Part shown: in pieces, positions 21,756 to 34,509 of the stretch
Position numbering within the stretch: the first letter of the stretch is position 1
How the letters are laid out: every line of letters starts with the position of its first letter
DNA from: Anisus vortex
Lineage: Eukaryota; Mollusca; Gastropoda; Planorbidae
NCBI GenBank assembly: GCA_949126835.1
Contig: OX421494.1
Coordinates: 23,830,196 to 23,894,195 of the forward strand
Length of the DNA stretch: 64,000 nt
Direction of reading: 5' to 3'
The notes under the pieces: model-generated
Told to the model about the DNA's origin: nothing
Seen by the model: only the letters and a program-made list of their open reading frames with translations
The model's database searches: none
Translations under genes and position numbers: made by a program

Positions 21756-24700
21756 GGGGGGGGGGGGGGGAATTTTAACTGTAACTTTAACCTTAATGTA
21801 AATAATCATTGTTTTTTTTTAATTTGTTTTATTATGCTTTGAAAACTCTTGAAATAAGTAAGTTATCATTGTTAAATATAATCCATTATAAGCAATACAT
21901 ATATGTTGTCTACATATATACTTATATACTATAGCCCACCAATACATTGATAATCAAAGTTACATTTTTGGTTTTGTTGCGCTGAGCTTTCTAGAAGCTG
22001 TTAAAACGAGTCTATTGGCCTATCCTTTAGAAGCAGACTGTCTAGCCAGTCCTTGAGTTTAAGGGCTGATTGACAAATGTCATCTAAACGAGTCATGACC
22101 ACTCTTCTATACTTAGCAACCAAGCACTGTTTGGCAGTTTTGAGCTATCTACTTATCTAGGACAATGTCTTTCTTTCAAATGTACCATGTAGTCTGGTTG
22201 CATAGTTTTCTAACCTTCAATAAAAGCTAACAATGTAAAATAGTTGATGTTTAAAGAACAAAATTGTGTATTTTCTTTTGGTACATTTCAATTGTGTTAA
22301 TCTTCAAAAGCTATATATTATTTTGCCATTTTTTTTTATTACTGCATCAACCAAAGTATGTACTTTCTATTCATTCAGTTATTACTGAAACTTCTTTGTT
22401 TATATTTTATTGTTATCATGGACTGACTTCCAAAAATTTGTACCATATACTATTGTAACATTTATTTGTAATCTTTTTGTATTGGGTATTTAATACTGCT
22501 GATTTTTTTTCATGCTATTTTTTTTACATTGGCATTTTCCTTTAAAACTGCTTAGCTAAATGTGCCTTTTGTTTTTTTTTATCAAGTCTTCCTTCAGCAT
22601 TGAGAACTAAACAACAAATATTTATTACAAATATTTGTAGCAATTTTTTTGTTGTGTTATTTGTTTCATTAATATGAACTGATCAAAGAAGTTAAGTTTT
22701 TATTGATTTTCATATTCAAAGATCAAATTTTTGTCTCCCTTTGTTACTTTTTTTTTATGGTGAGGGCCAAAGATAAGTTTGGGAGATAGAACCCCAGCAT
22801 GAGACACTGGATCATTACAAAGGCATTGCTTTGTTTTGACAAAGAAAGCATGCTCCATAAGGCCCTTGAGTGCTGGGAGTTTGTTGTAAAGTAATGAGCT
22901 AAAAAGTACATTCTTTTAAAAATATAAATGAACAAATGGTGTTAGTTGATAATCTTCTTTCTGATGTACGTTATTGTATTATTTATTCTCTATTGTAATT
23001 GTAATGGAATAGTGTCAAGACAAAGAATCCACACTTGTTGTCAACTGCAAGACAAAGAATCCACACTTGTTGTCAACTTGTGTTCATGAGTCAGCATGAA
23101 ATAATTTATGTACATTTTTGTAGCATATATTTTTATTTCCATAAGTCTTTTATCCTCCTCACAAATCTGAAAGATTGCATGAGCTTGTCAGCAGGTAAAA
23201 CTATAGACCCATACCAAAATGTCTCATTACTTCATTTCATTGACTCAACTCACCAATCCCATGGGATCTGAGATGCAAACAATGTAGCTAAGCTTTATAA
23301 AATTAATAATTGGCCATTAAGTCACAAAGATAGAGCACCAAAAAAAAAATGTTTTACTGCTTAAACTTTCATAATCATCACTGTATGAAACTACCAAAAA
23401 GCATGGCATTGTTTTAGGGTGATTGACATGAAGCTGAAACATCAGAAGCTAATCATTCACTTTAATACATTGCTGGTTATTAATAAGTAATTAAGCCAAG
23501 AATAAAAAAAAAAGCTTTAGTTACAATTGAATATATTTCACTTTTGTTTAAATTTTATAAGTTGTTGAATTTGACTGTATAAATTCATGCCTATTTGTTT
23601 CAATTATGGCCAGTTGAAGTTTATTCATTTTATATTTAAATCCTTTTGCTGTCTTTCTGGTTAAAAAGTAGTTGTTTTGTAACTACAGACAAGCTTTTTA
23701 TAGAGAACTCCATTTTCATTTGTTCTATCCCTTCTGAAGCTGTAGTGCATTAAAATGATAAGAGAAAAAAAAAATACCAAAATAAAAATCACTCTCATTT
23801 TTTATAATTATTTTTGTTTGCACTTCTGATTTAATGTCCTATTAACAAGCTAATTTTGTTTGTTGTTTTTTTTTTAAATTATTTTTTTGTATTGAGCTTG
23901 GATGAATAATTTTTGATTTATCTCAGGAGATTCCAAAGTAAACACAACACATGACTTTTGTACATAACTAAAATCAGATCTTTACATGTTGATATAGTTC
24001 AGTGATGCAACTCTCTCCCTATTTATTTCTATACCTATATATAGCATCTCCATTAGTATTGTATTTAGTTCTAATAGAACTTATATGTGTGTTTGCATGT
24101 AACCATACAAAAGGCTTATTTTTTTATTATCAGTTTTTATGTCAGAAATGTTAGTACTAATTACTAAAAGATAATGTTTAGTCATCTGTAGGATTGCATT
24201 CACAGACAATGTCATTATTATGGTTGGGAATGGAAATTTTCTTTAAACAAGGCAGATGGGCCAGTAGTCTATGTATGATAGGGCAATCATCAAAATGAGG
24301 CACTCCGTCTTGTGACTGATGACAACTAACATTAGGTGAACATGATATTTGCCAGTCTATAGAGAGCCAAGTCATAACTTTTGACTTTTTATTTTCCCAT
24401 AATCTTCAATCAAGGAGTCAATTCTAGAAATGGCTTTATTTTTTTTTCACTGTGTGTATATATTGTGGAGATTTGGCTTACGTCTTCCAACATTTTCTGT
24501 GACTTTAATGTAAATAATGTAAATGTGATGCATTTCTTATAGCTCTTCATTGGTAAAATATTTTTTTTTTTTGCTTGATGTATTTAAAAAACATAAAAAT
24601 GTAATTTTTGAAAAGAAGGACTGTGAGATCAGAAATATTTCAGTGTAATGTAATGAACATGTTTAAACTGCCCTGGAGTTATAATCATGCAATGGACTGG

Positions 24701-25539
24701 ATCTTGGCAGTCTGAACCTAATTTCAGAAATATTTCCCAACTTGTATTGATAAATGGGTAACTCTCGTCAGACTGATGATAAATTGCTGATAGCCTCCCC
24801 TTTCCATCTTCCAACGATGATGCGTACATAGTTGATTTGAAATATTTATATCCAGATCTATATATATATTTGTAATTCATGTTGTTGTAATATACTTTTA
24901 TTCACTATAATATGTTAACACAGCGACACTATTTCTATTTAGTAAAACCAATAATAGGCCTATAGTTGTATTTATTATATCAAATACAGACCAGACTTTT
25001 TTTTTGTATAGTTCCATTCACATTTTTTTGTGCATAGGTAATAGTTGTCAACTCCGAACCACCACCACTATCAGTTTCATTTATTTCTTCAGAGATGCAG
25101 GTCAAATGATATGCTTTATTGAAAAACTAGAATTGTGTTTATAGGAATAGGATGGAACAAAAACATTTAAGGCGACTATTGAAACATTTATTTGTATTGC
25201 TCTAACCTACCAAACTTAACCACACCCACCTATAAGTAAATTATTGTGTATGTACATATTATTCTATGCTGATGTATATTATGTCCACATAGCTGTATTC
25301 TTCAAAACTGTACATGGCACAAATGTTTTAATACTAAATTAAAAAAAAGTATGGGCCAATATGGCACATGGTATTGTAGTCAATGCTGAATCTCTTGTTT
25401 TCATATCGTATGTGCAGTATGTAATTGTCCTGCAAATATCTTGGCTTATAGTAACTTATGCCAGTAAATAGTAGGTGTGTAAATACTATTAATGTTTTAG
25501 CATTGAGAATAACATAACATGATAAGTACAGACATTGCC
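21756..25539. other. intergenic sequence, no gene found
   Basis: AT-rich and apparently single copy. A direct repeat of about 31 bp (GACAAAGAATCCACACTTGT...) stands twice at 23018-23079. Short open frames on both strands have no recognisable domain. It might include distal 3' untranslated sequence of the receptor. Confidence 0.5.
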
Positions 25540-27045
25540 AAAAGTCCCAAGTTTGAATCTTGGTGAAGGCTAGAAACTTTTTCCCAGGTCTGGAGTGTGA
25601 CCCTACGTCTACCCAGCACTGATGAGTACCTGACATTAGTAGTTATAGTTAGTCCAGGTCTGGAGTGTGTCCCTACGTCTACCCAGCACTGATGAGTACC
25701 TGACATTAGTAGTTATAGTTAGTCCAGGTCTGGAGTGTGTCCCTACGTCTACCCAGCACTGATGAGTACCTGACATTAGTAGTTATAGTTAGTCCAGGTC
25801 TGGAGTGTGTCCCTACGTCTACCCAGCACTGATGAATACCTGACATTAGTAGTTATAGTTAGTCCAGGTCTGGAGTGTGTCCCTACGTCTACCCAGCTCT
25901 GATGAGTACCTGACATTAGTAGTTATAGTTAGTCCAGGTCTGGAGTGTGTCCCTACGTCTACCCAGCACTGATGAATACCTGACATTAGTAGTTATAGTT
26001 AGTCCAGGTCTGGAGTGTGTCCCTACGTCTACCCAGCACTGATGAGTACCTGACATTAGTAGTTATAGTTAGTCCAGGTCTGGAGTGTGTCCCTACGTCT
26101 ACCCAGCACTGATGAGTACCTGACATTAGTAGTTATAGTTAGTCCAGGTCTGGAGTGTGTCCCTACGTCTACCCAGCACTGATGAGTACCTGACATTAGT
26201 AGTTATAGTTAGTCCAGGTCTGGAGTGTGTCCCTACGTCTACCCAGCACTGATGAATACCTGACATTAGTAGTTATAGTTAGTCCAGGTCTGGAGTGTGT
26301 CCCTACGTCTACCCAGCTCTGATGAGTACCTGACATTAGTAGTTATAGTTAGTCCAGGTCTGGAGTGTGTCCCTACGTCTACCCAGCACTGATGAATACC
26401 TGACATTAGTAGTTATAGTTAGTCCAGGTCTGGAGTGTGTCCCTACGTCTACCCAGCACTGATGAATACCTGACATTAGTAGTTATAGTTAGTCCAGGTC
26501 TGGAGTGTGTCCCTACGTCTACCCAGCTCTGATGAGTACCTGACATTAGTAGTTATAGTTAGTCCAGGTCTGGAGTGTGTCCATACGTCTACCCAGCACT
26601 GATGAATACCTGACATTAGTAGTTATAGTTAGTCCAGGTCTGGAGTGTGTCCCTACGTCTACCCAGCACTGATGAATACCTGACATTAGTAGTTATAGTT
26701 AGTCCAGGTCTGGAGTGTGTCCCTACGTCTACCCAGCTCTGATGAGTACCTGACATTAGTAGTTATAGTTAGTCCAGGTCTGGAGTGTGTCCCTACGTCT
26801 ACCCAGCTCTGATGAGTACCTGACATTAGTAGTTATAGTTAGTCCAGGTCTGGAGTGTGTCCCTACGTCTACCCAGCTCTGATGAGTACCTGACATTAGT
26901 AGTTATAGTTAGTCCAGGTCTGGAGTGTGTCCCTACGTCTACCCAGCTCTGATGAGTACCTGACATTAGTAGTTATAGTTAGTCCAGGTCTGGAGTGTGT
27001 CCCTACGTCTACCCAGCTCTGATGAGTACCTGACATTAGTAGAAA
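25540..27045. repeat. 70-bp minisatellite expanded from a SINE
   Basis: About 21 units of 70 bp, each containing CCAGGTCTGGAGTGTGTCCC, then CTACGTCTACCCAGCACTGA, then TGAGTACCTGACATTAG. Units differ at a few sites (CAGCACTGATGA or CAGCTCTGATGA; GATGAGT or GATGAAT). Before the array stands a tRNA-like B-box piece (AAGTTTGAATCTTGGTGAAG near 25550), and after it a SINE-like tail with CCTAGCAGGCGC. The unit is the central part of the SINE seen at 37565 and 57925. Open frames across it on the minus strand are repeat artefacts. Confidence 0.92.
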
Positions 27046-27083
27046 AAAAGTAAAAGAAGCCGGACCACAGTTTCCTAGCAGGC

Positions 27084-27332
27084 GCTGTCTTGGCCACTTC
27101 GTGCCCTGTCTTGGCCACTTCGTGCCCTGTCTTGGCCACTTCGTGCCCTGTCTTGGCCACTTCGTGCCCTGTCTTGGCAACTTCGTGCCCTGTCTTGGCC
27201 ACTTCGTGCCCTGTCTTGGCCACTTCGTGCCCTGTCTTGGCTACTTCGTGCCCTGTCTTAGCTACTTCGTGCCCTGTCTTGGCTACTTCGTGCCCTGTCT
27301 TGGCTACTTTGTGCCCTGTCTTGGCTACTTCG
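27084..27332. repeat. 21-bp minisatellite
   Basis: About 12 units of 21 bp (core GCCCTGTCTTGGCCACTTCG plus T). Later units change GGCCACTTC to GGCTACTTC, so the array is graded from left to right. Because 21 is a multiple of three, the array is open in several frames on both strands and mimics a repetitive protein; I regard those frames as spurious. Confidence 0.93.
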
Positions 27333-27523
27333 CCGTCCTGCTGACCAATTGGTCTGACAGAATACTTACTTTTAAATTGACAATAAAGGAAGAAACATTT
27401 GTAAGACACTGTGTTGTATAGAGCTAGAGGTACTGAGATAGGTAAGCATAATCTATCTGTTTTATTATGTGTACTTTCTGAATAACTGCTTACAGATTGA
27501 CCTTATCACCTTGATATTACCTA

Positions 27524-29662
27524 CAATACACTTGTTTGTTGACAATACACTTGTTTGTTGACAATACACTTGTTTGTTGACAATACACTTGTTTGTTTGT
27601 TGTCAATACACTTGTTTGTTGACAATACACTTGTTTGTTTGTTGTCAATACACTTGTTTGTTGACAATACACTTGTTTGTTTGTTGTCAATACACTTGTT
27701 TGTTGACAATACACTTGTTTGTTTGTTGTCAATACACTTGTTTGTTGACAATACACTTGTTTGTTTGTTGTCAATACACTTGTTTGTTGTCAATACACTT
27801 GTTTGTTGACAATACACTTGTTTGTTGACAATACACTTGTTTGTTGACAATACACTTGTTTGTTGACAATACACTTGTTTGTTGACAATACACTTGTTAG
27901 TTGACAATACACTTGTTTGTTGACAATACACTTGTTAGTTGACAATACACTTGTTTGTTGACAATACACTTGTTTGTTGACAATACACTTGTTTGTTGAC
28001 AATACACTTGTTTGTTGACAATACACTTGTTTGTTGACAATACACTTGTTTGTTGACAATACACTTGTCTGTTGACAATACACTTGTCTGTTGATAATAC
28101 ACTTGTTTGTTCACAATACACGTGTTTGTTGACAATACAATTGTTGACAATACACTTGTCTGTTGACAATACACTTGTTTGTAGACAATACACTTGTCTG
28201 TTGACAATACACTTGTCTGTTGACAATACACTTGTCTGTTGATAATACACTTGTTTGTTGACAATACACTTGTTGACAATACACTTGTTGACAATAATGA
28301 CAATACACTTGTTTGTTGACAATACACTTGTTTGTAGACAATACACTTGTTTGTTGGCAATACACTTGTTTGTAGACAATACACTTGTTTGTTGACAATA
28401 CACTTGTTTGTTGACAATACACTTGTTTGTTGACAATACACTTGTTTGTTGACAATACACTTGTTTGTTGACAATACACTTGTTGACAATACACTTGTTG
28501 ACAATAATGACAATACACTTGTTTGTTGACCATACACTTGTTTGTTGACAATAAACTTGTTTGTTGACAATAAACTTGTTTGTTGACAATACACTTGTTT
28601 GTTGACAATAAATTTGTTTGTTGACAATACACTTGTTTGTTGACAATACACTTGTTTGTTGACAATAAATTTGTTTGTTGACAATACACTTGTTTGTTGA
28701 TAATACACTTGTTTGTTTGTTGACAATACACTTGTTTGTTGACAATACACTTGTTTGTTGACAATACACTTGTTGACAATACACTTGTTTGTTGACAATA
28801 CACTTATTTGTTGACAATACACTTGTTTGTTGACAATACACTTGTTTGTTGACAATACACTCGTTTGTTGACAATACACGTGTTTGTTGACAATACACTT
28901 GTTTGTTGACAATACACTTGTTTATTGGCAATACACTTGTTTATTGACAATACACTTGTTTATTGGCAATACACTTGTTTATTGACAATACACTTGTCTG
29001 TTGACAATACACTTGTCTGTTGTCAATACACTTGTCTGTTGACAACACACTTGTCTGTTGACAACACACTTGTCTGTTGACAATACACTTGTTTGTTGAC
29101 AATACACTTGTCTGTTGATAATACACTTGTATGTTCACAATACACTTGTTTGTTGACAATACAATTGTTGACAATACACGTGTTTGTAGACAATACACTT
29201 GTCTGTTGACAATACACTTGTCTGTTGACAATACACTTGTCTGTTGATAATACACTTGTTTGTTCACAATACACTTGTTTGTTGACAATACAATTGTTGA
29301 CAATACACTTGTTTGTAGACAATACACTTGTTTGTTGACAATACACTTGTTTGTTGACAATACACTTGTTGACAATACACTTGTTGACAATAATGACAAT
29401 ACACTTGTTTGTTGACAATACACTTGTTTGTAGACAATACACTTGTTTGTTGGCAATACACTTGTTTGTAGACAATACACTTGTTTGTTGACAATACACT
29501 TGTTTGTTGACAATACACTTGTTTGTTGACAATACACTTGTTTGTTGACAATACACTTGTTTGTTGACAATACACTTGTTTGTTGACAATACACTTGTTT
29601 GTTGACAATACACTTGTTTGTTGACAATACACTTGTTTGTTGACAATACACTTGTCTGTTTG
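27524..29662. repeat. 19-bp minisatellite with 23-bp and short variants, about 2.1 kb
   Basis: The base unit is CAATACACTTGTTTGTTGA (19 bp). At 27575-27790 it alternates with a 23-bp form that has an extra TTTG and TGT at the end. Truncated units (CAATACACTTGTTGA) and a CAATAATGA form recur at about 28261-28310, 28480-28515 and 29360-29400, so larger blocks were also copied. Long minus-strand open frames (up to 344 codons) are repeat-derived. Confidence 0.95.
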
Positions 29663-30677
29663 TGGCGCTAGCTGGACTTGTTTGTTGGATCTAAACTTTA
29701 ATGTTATTTGCATTATGTTTGTGGGGCTTGCAATCACAGCTGGAACAAACTTTAACAAAGTAATAAAATGTTAATTACACGAGCCACGCATAAACAGCTG
29801 CGATACAATATTTAAGAAAAAAAAAAGGTAATTAAATGTGTGTGAATTATGTTATGGTTTAATTGAAATATTGGATTTTGAAGCAATTAGACATTTTTAC
29901 CAGCTCCAGACAATAAACAAGAAAACCGTAAAAACGAAGTTTTTATTATACTCCCTTTATTTGCAAACTAAGTTTACCATCATGTAATTAAATAATTGAT
30001 TGACTACTGCAAATGAAAAGTACAGAAAAAATATCTGTGTTGCAAATCTAAAAAATATCTCCATACTCAGTATGAATTGTTCTAAAAATAATCGTAGCGC
30101 ATAATTTTTTTTTCTAGCTTTGCGCCGAAAAACTATAAAAAGTTACACGGGCATTTTTAACGCGAAATTAAAATATTGCTTATACTTTCCTTTTAAGAAA
30201 TGAATATTGTCATAAGTGTAGTATTATTAGGTCGTTTTAACTGAAAATTTGATAGGATGTATTGTTAGTCGGGGCAAGTCTGCTGTCCAAATTTCAGCTT
30301 GATCGGACCACGGGAAGTGGTCGAGAAATCGAAGCCAATTTTTGCACCATGCATTGACGATTGACGATTGCAGACATTGCAACTTAAAATAAAGGGAGTA
30401 AAAAGAAATGCGCAGCTTCACTCCACAGACTAGATCATGTGGATGAGTAGATGTACTAAATCTTAATAAATTAGCTCTAGAGTATGACATTGTCTATAGG
30501 TTTTAGCTTCTAATCATCGATTATGAAACTAAGGTATTAGTTTATATGAGTCGTTCTTAAAAAACGTCCGAAAAGACGTGGCTAGTTATGGGGATGTCAA
30601 GGCAATCTGCTTAAACTGAAAGCTTTACATGTTAATAAAAACGTACAGTGTAACTGTTTATTTAAAAAAAAAAAGGT
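29663..30677. other. intergenic sequence, no gene found
   Basis: AT-rich, with no clear gene. A stretch near 30270-30335 (TTCAGCTTGATCGGACCACG and GGAAGTGGTCGAGAAATCG) has the look of a dispersed repeat, but no boundaries can be seen. Confidence 0.4.
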
Positions 30678-30686
30678 GATCAGACC

Positions 30687-31138
30687 ATAGACTATAATAT
30701 ACATGGACCGCTTGCTTTAGTTTTTTATGCTAGGCTATTATCTTCTTTTTTGCAATTCCCGATTCTAAATAAAGTAATTGTTATACAAGTTCCGTTTTAT
30801 TAAATTGCATTTTCTTCGACTTTAAATGAATACTTGTAGGCCTATTAATCCTACTATCATTGACTATAATAAGATGGACCGCCTGCTCTATTTTTAGAGC
30901 TTATGTTCTTTTTCCGTGCGCACACAACACTGGTCTATAAATGTTTCCGGTCTGTAAAACTTTCGATTTTAATTTTTCATTGAGAAAATCATAACGATTA
31001 AATAAAACGGAACTTGTATATCAATAACTTTATTTCCTGTATAGCAATTTTTAGGATCGGGAATTCCGAACATCAGTGTTTCAAGTCATCATATAGCAGA
31101 AATACTAAAGCAAGCGGTCCATGTATATTATAGTCTAT
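30687..31138. mobile_element. Mutator-like foldback MITE, 452 bp
   Basis: Ends begin with ATAGACTATAATATACATGG and stay exactly inverted for about 35 bp. Similarity continues as a long imperfect inverted repeat (for example ATACAAGTTCCGTTTTATT in both arms). A perfect 9-bp duplication GATCAGACC flanks it (30678-30686 and 31139-31147). The 9-bp duplication with long inverted ends fits Mutator-like elements. A partial internal copy of the terminal motif (ACTATAATAAGATGGACCGC) sits near 30865. No coding capacity. Confidence 0.88.
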
Positions 31139-31574
31139 GATCAGACCAATAGGTACATGTTTCTTGTTGTGCTGATTATTGTGTGTGTGTGACTAAATAT
31201 TATAAGGTCTATAATCTAAATGCGACATTTTTTTCTTCTCTAATTAAAATGATACAAGCAATGCGGCATTGAAAATATCCACCAGATCGCATGTATTCTT
31301 AAGGCACGTTGGCCTTTTCTACATATAATTTATCCCAGCCTGCTGGGCAACTTACGTCTTCCTGGATATTTATTTTCGTTTTATCTCCTGAATGCAAAGG
31401 AATGAAAACGACAGGAACGAAACTATAATTACATAATTAAAAATAATTAACTACATAATCGGCATCGTACACCCGTTTGGTTCACTGAGAATGTGGTCAT
31501 TTTCCCATTTTCTCGCTTTACCTAGGTATAGGCCTATACCTATAATTGAGTAGTCCTCAATATATAATTCCACA

Positions 31575-32190
31575 TGCCTCAACTACAAAGATGTCTGCCA
31601 AAGGGACACGAGGGCAGCCAGCACTTACGCCAATTACTTGGAGCGTCAATAAGACGACCGTTCCAACTGGCGCGCTGCTGTCAGGGCGGGGAGCGCATAC
31701 TAAAAGGGACTGATGAAAAATGAATTAGGCAGGATGAGAGAAGGCAAGAACCAACGGAAGGCAGATACACATGCAAGAGAAAAAAAAGGTGCTGGTACGA
31801 GACCATTTCCTGGCCCTCCTTTCTTTTACTATTCATATCTAGATGACCTATTTGCATTGCATACGTTTTGAGATATCAGGTGAGATATCAGGAATCTTTT
31901 TAAAAGGTCTGTGGACCATTTTGTGAAACTGTTATAAGACTTACCATTAGAATAAAAAATACATGTATAATTGCCCATTTCGTTTTTGAATTGTAATATT
32001 CATGGGCCCCCTAAACTCTTATGGGCCCTGGTGCGGTACACCGGCTGCAGCCCCCTCTCGTGGGGCCTGTGCAAGGAAGTCGAAGGATGGGTGGTCTAAG
32101 CCATATATAAACAAGTGTAGGCTTTTCCTAGCCACCGGTGATGCACCATCGTCTCTCGAGACGGAAGGCTGTCGACGACAATTATTGAAA
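31575..32190 (+). pseudogene. non-LTR retrotransposon ORF2 C-terminus, broken
   Basis: The plus strand reads CLNYKDVCQRDTRAAS, then ANYLERQ, a stop, DDRSNWRAAVRAG, a stop and GRMREGKNQRKADT. This pattern (YKDVCKRD, then DRxxWR, then a basic stretch) is the end of the polyprotein of many animal LINEs. After an inserted element at 31776-32069 it goes on with a degenerate SRRMGGLSH, like the usual SRIGLxSH zinc-finger tail, and with CATCGTCTCTCGAGACGGAA at about 32149. In-frame stops and the insertion show that it is dead. Confidence 0.7.
31776..32069. mobile_element. hAT-like MITE inserted in a dead LINE
   Basis: Its left part (AGAAAAAAAAGGTGCTGGTA) and right part (CATGGGCCCC, CTCTTATGGGCCC, CCCTCTCGTGGGGCCTG) match the ends of the element at 53082-55040. 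The extreme left end seems lost. TGCAAG stands at both borders and may be part of the target duplication. Confidence 0.6.
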
Positions 32191-32523
32191 AATGGGCTTA
32201 GCCTACTGGTTTCAAATGTTTCAAATATTTTCCTTTTGTGTGTGTGTGTGTTGAATATTAGTGCATTTGTGTTACCCATGTTTTTCTTATTGATAAAAGT
32301 TCATCTCTCTAGTCTATATTATAAATTTATAATAGTTGTCAACGACCTTTAAAGTAAATTAATGTGTCTTTACCTTATCTTAAGAAAACATTTTGCTGTT
32401 TCGACCTCTATCCAAACTTTGGCACTAGTTAAGTTACTGCTCTCTGTACGTGTGCCCCTGATTGTAACAAGTTTTAACTAGGCCATTGTTTCACTTCTTT
32501 TAATAATTAAATTGGCCTAAATG

Positions 32524-32600
32524 TCGTGTCAGTAGCGTAGCCGGGTGGGGGTGGGGGGGGGGGGGGGCAGGGGGGGCGTTTTCCAATGAATGGGGCCTTT
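32524..32600. repeat. possible end of a hAT-type element
   Basis: CAGTAGCGTAGCCGGG resembles the inverted end of the MITE at 6263-6418 read from its right side (CAGTGGCGTAGCTAG). It runs into a G-rich homopolymer. No matching second end was found. Confidence 0.3.
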
Positions 32601-33149
32601 TTAAGAATAAACATTTATGTTTTTCCAATGACAGAGAATGGTGCCTTTTTTTCATGTTAAGAATAAAAAGTAAAGAAAAACGTTAAGTCTTTTTAATTAA
32701 TAAAACCGTTTGACCTATTTAGGAATTTAAAAAGTGGGGCATTTTAAATGCTAAGAAGTGGCAACATTTTTAAGACTGAAAAGAAGGTCCCTTTTAAGAA
32801 AACAGTGGGGTCCTTTCAAGAAAAAAAAAACTAGGGGAGGTAAGTAACGGTGATGTTCAAAGTGAAGCCTCTTAAGCTTAGCGGCAATGATCGCCCGTAT
32901 GACATGAGCCAAATGCTGCATCATCTTTAGCACTCATGAATACTAATGAAATCTGGCTTCTCATACTTAAATGTTTCTGAATGTTCACCTTCACATATAT
33001 GTACTTTATTCAGGGTTCTGGTCTCCCAGTTTCTTATTTTTTATATTACATGCGCTCCTTCTCTAAAGAAGATTATTGCGTCATATGCTCATGCGTGGTT
33101 TGAATCGAATCTAGTCCTGCATTTTTATAAGTGGTCTGAATGATATTAA

Positions 33150-33320
33150 GTTATTGTTTTTTTCTGGTTTGAACAGGCAAGCCATTCTATGCCCGGATGC
33201 CACTAGAGCAGAAAGAGTAGGCCTATTTATATGAATTTGCTCTCGCATAAGGAAAGTGGTTTTGTAATGTTTGTCTGATCATTGCAACAGGTTGTTATTG
33301 TGTTGTATTTCTAAATATGT
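33150..33320 (+). repeat. dispersed repeat, copy 1
   Basis: Shares GGTTTGAACAGGCAA, CTCTCGCATAAGG and CATTGCAACAGGTTGTTAT with a second copy at 35337-35525, in the same order and spacing. Family unknown. Confidence 0.6.
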
Positions 33321-34509
33321 TTAATGCCTTATTTAGTATGACTACTTTACTCTTTGGCCTTCTGTCCTCTAGAGTTAGAGCATTCAGCGTCCCAACAGCC
33401 TGAACATAGACCCGCTCTTTTATAAGATAATTTATTTAGCGCCGTAGCACGAACAAGGAACTTTGGAAAAATTCGTTAAGCTTTTCATATTTAATTAAAA
33501 ATATTAACAAGGTTGTGATTATCTTTCGTTTTTTTTTCATTAATTACAAATAGAAAAACTCATTACTGATCTTTCGCACTAATTGTTAATTTCTAAAAAT
33601 GTATTAACGTTGTCAAGATATAATTTCTAGCACCTGCTAAAAATACATAAAATTTTATATTTTTACGTTATAAGATATAGACCTATTATTATACTTCTTA
33701 CGGAAACTGTCAAATCATAGTTAAGCTGTTGAATTACGTAGTAAACATACATAGTAGGTAGTTAATGTAATGTTTAGATATGTACATATTAATTCTCCAG
33801 TCATATTTATATAAAATTCAACTATATTTTATAATATTTCATTTTATTGATATAATGCTTAAGCTTTATTTTTTTTTTATAAATGAAAAATAAAAAACAT
33901 TTTAAAATATTAACGCAAATAAAAACTGGTTTATTATCTCCCTTTAATTAAATGAAAGTTTCAAATATGTTATTCTATAGTGATACCAAACAAGTTATGT
34001 TTTGTAATGTAACTAATATTACTTATTCATTTATATTTCTTTATTCAAATCTAGCATCGTTGTATTTTTTTCCACTATATAGTAATTAGAGTTGTACAAC
34101 TAGTTTACGTTAAACAGTTGTAAAAAACATTTCCTGCATAATTGTTTAAGTCAATTAAATTAAAGTAAGGTTATATTAAAAAAAAATTAAAATGACTACA
34201 ATTACATAGGCCCTAATATATTGCTAGTATATATATTTAGGCCTCTTATATTTATTTCAACTATAAAACAAATAATATTTAAAAATTAATTAGGCTATAT
34301 TTATGCTGAATTAAAGAAGTCGATCATAAAAACTATTTTTAATGTAATTAGTCTGTATTAATTAATAAGCGCCTTGTCATTGAATGTTCTTTGCTAATAG
34401 TTCATTCATTATCAAGTAGATATTTAGTTAACTTCTGGGTGGTCAAGTGTGACAAATGTAGGCCTAAGTGATCTCTTTGTGTGCTGAAAACAGCTTTCAT
34501 GTGCGATAA
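33321..34509. other. AT-rich intergenic sequence
   Basis: Strongly AT-rich, with no open frame or repeat boundary that I can support. Confidence 0.5.

Noticed and set aside
22744..22935. Minus-strand frame of 63 codons downstream of BMPR1.
   Set aside because: No similarity that I recognise, no splice or promoter context, and size expected by chance.
27090..27421. Repetitive frames on both strands across the 21-bp repeat.
   Set aside because: The period is divisible by three, so frames stay open without selection.
27897..28931. Open frame of 344 codons on the minus strand, rich in Cys, Gln, Val and Asn.
   Set aside because: It lies wholly within the 19-bp minisatellite. Several overlapping frames are open because the unit has no stop in some phases. 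There is no composition or domain of a real protein.
27084..29662. CRISPR-like regular repeats.
   Set aside because: Units are contiguous with no unique spacers, and the genome is eukaryotic. These are minisatellites.
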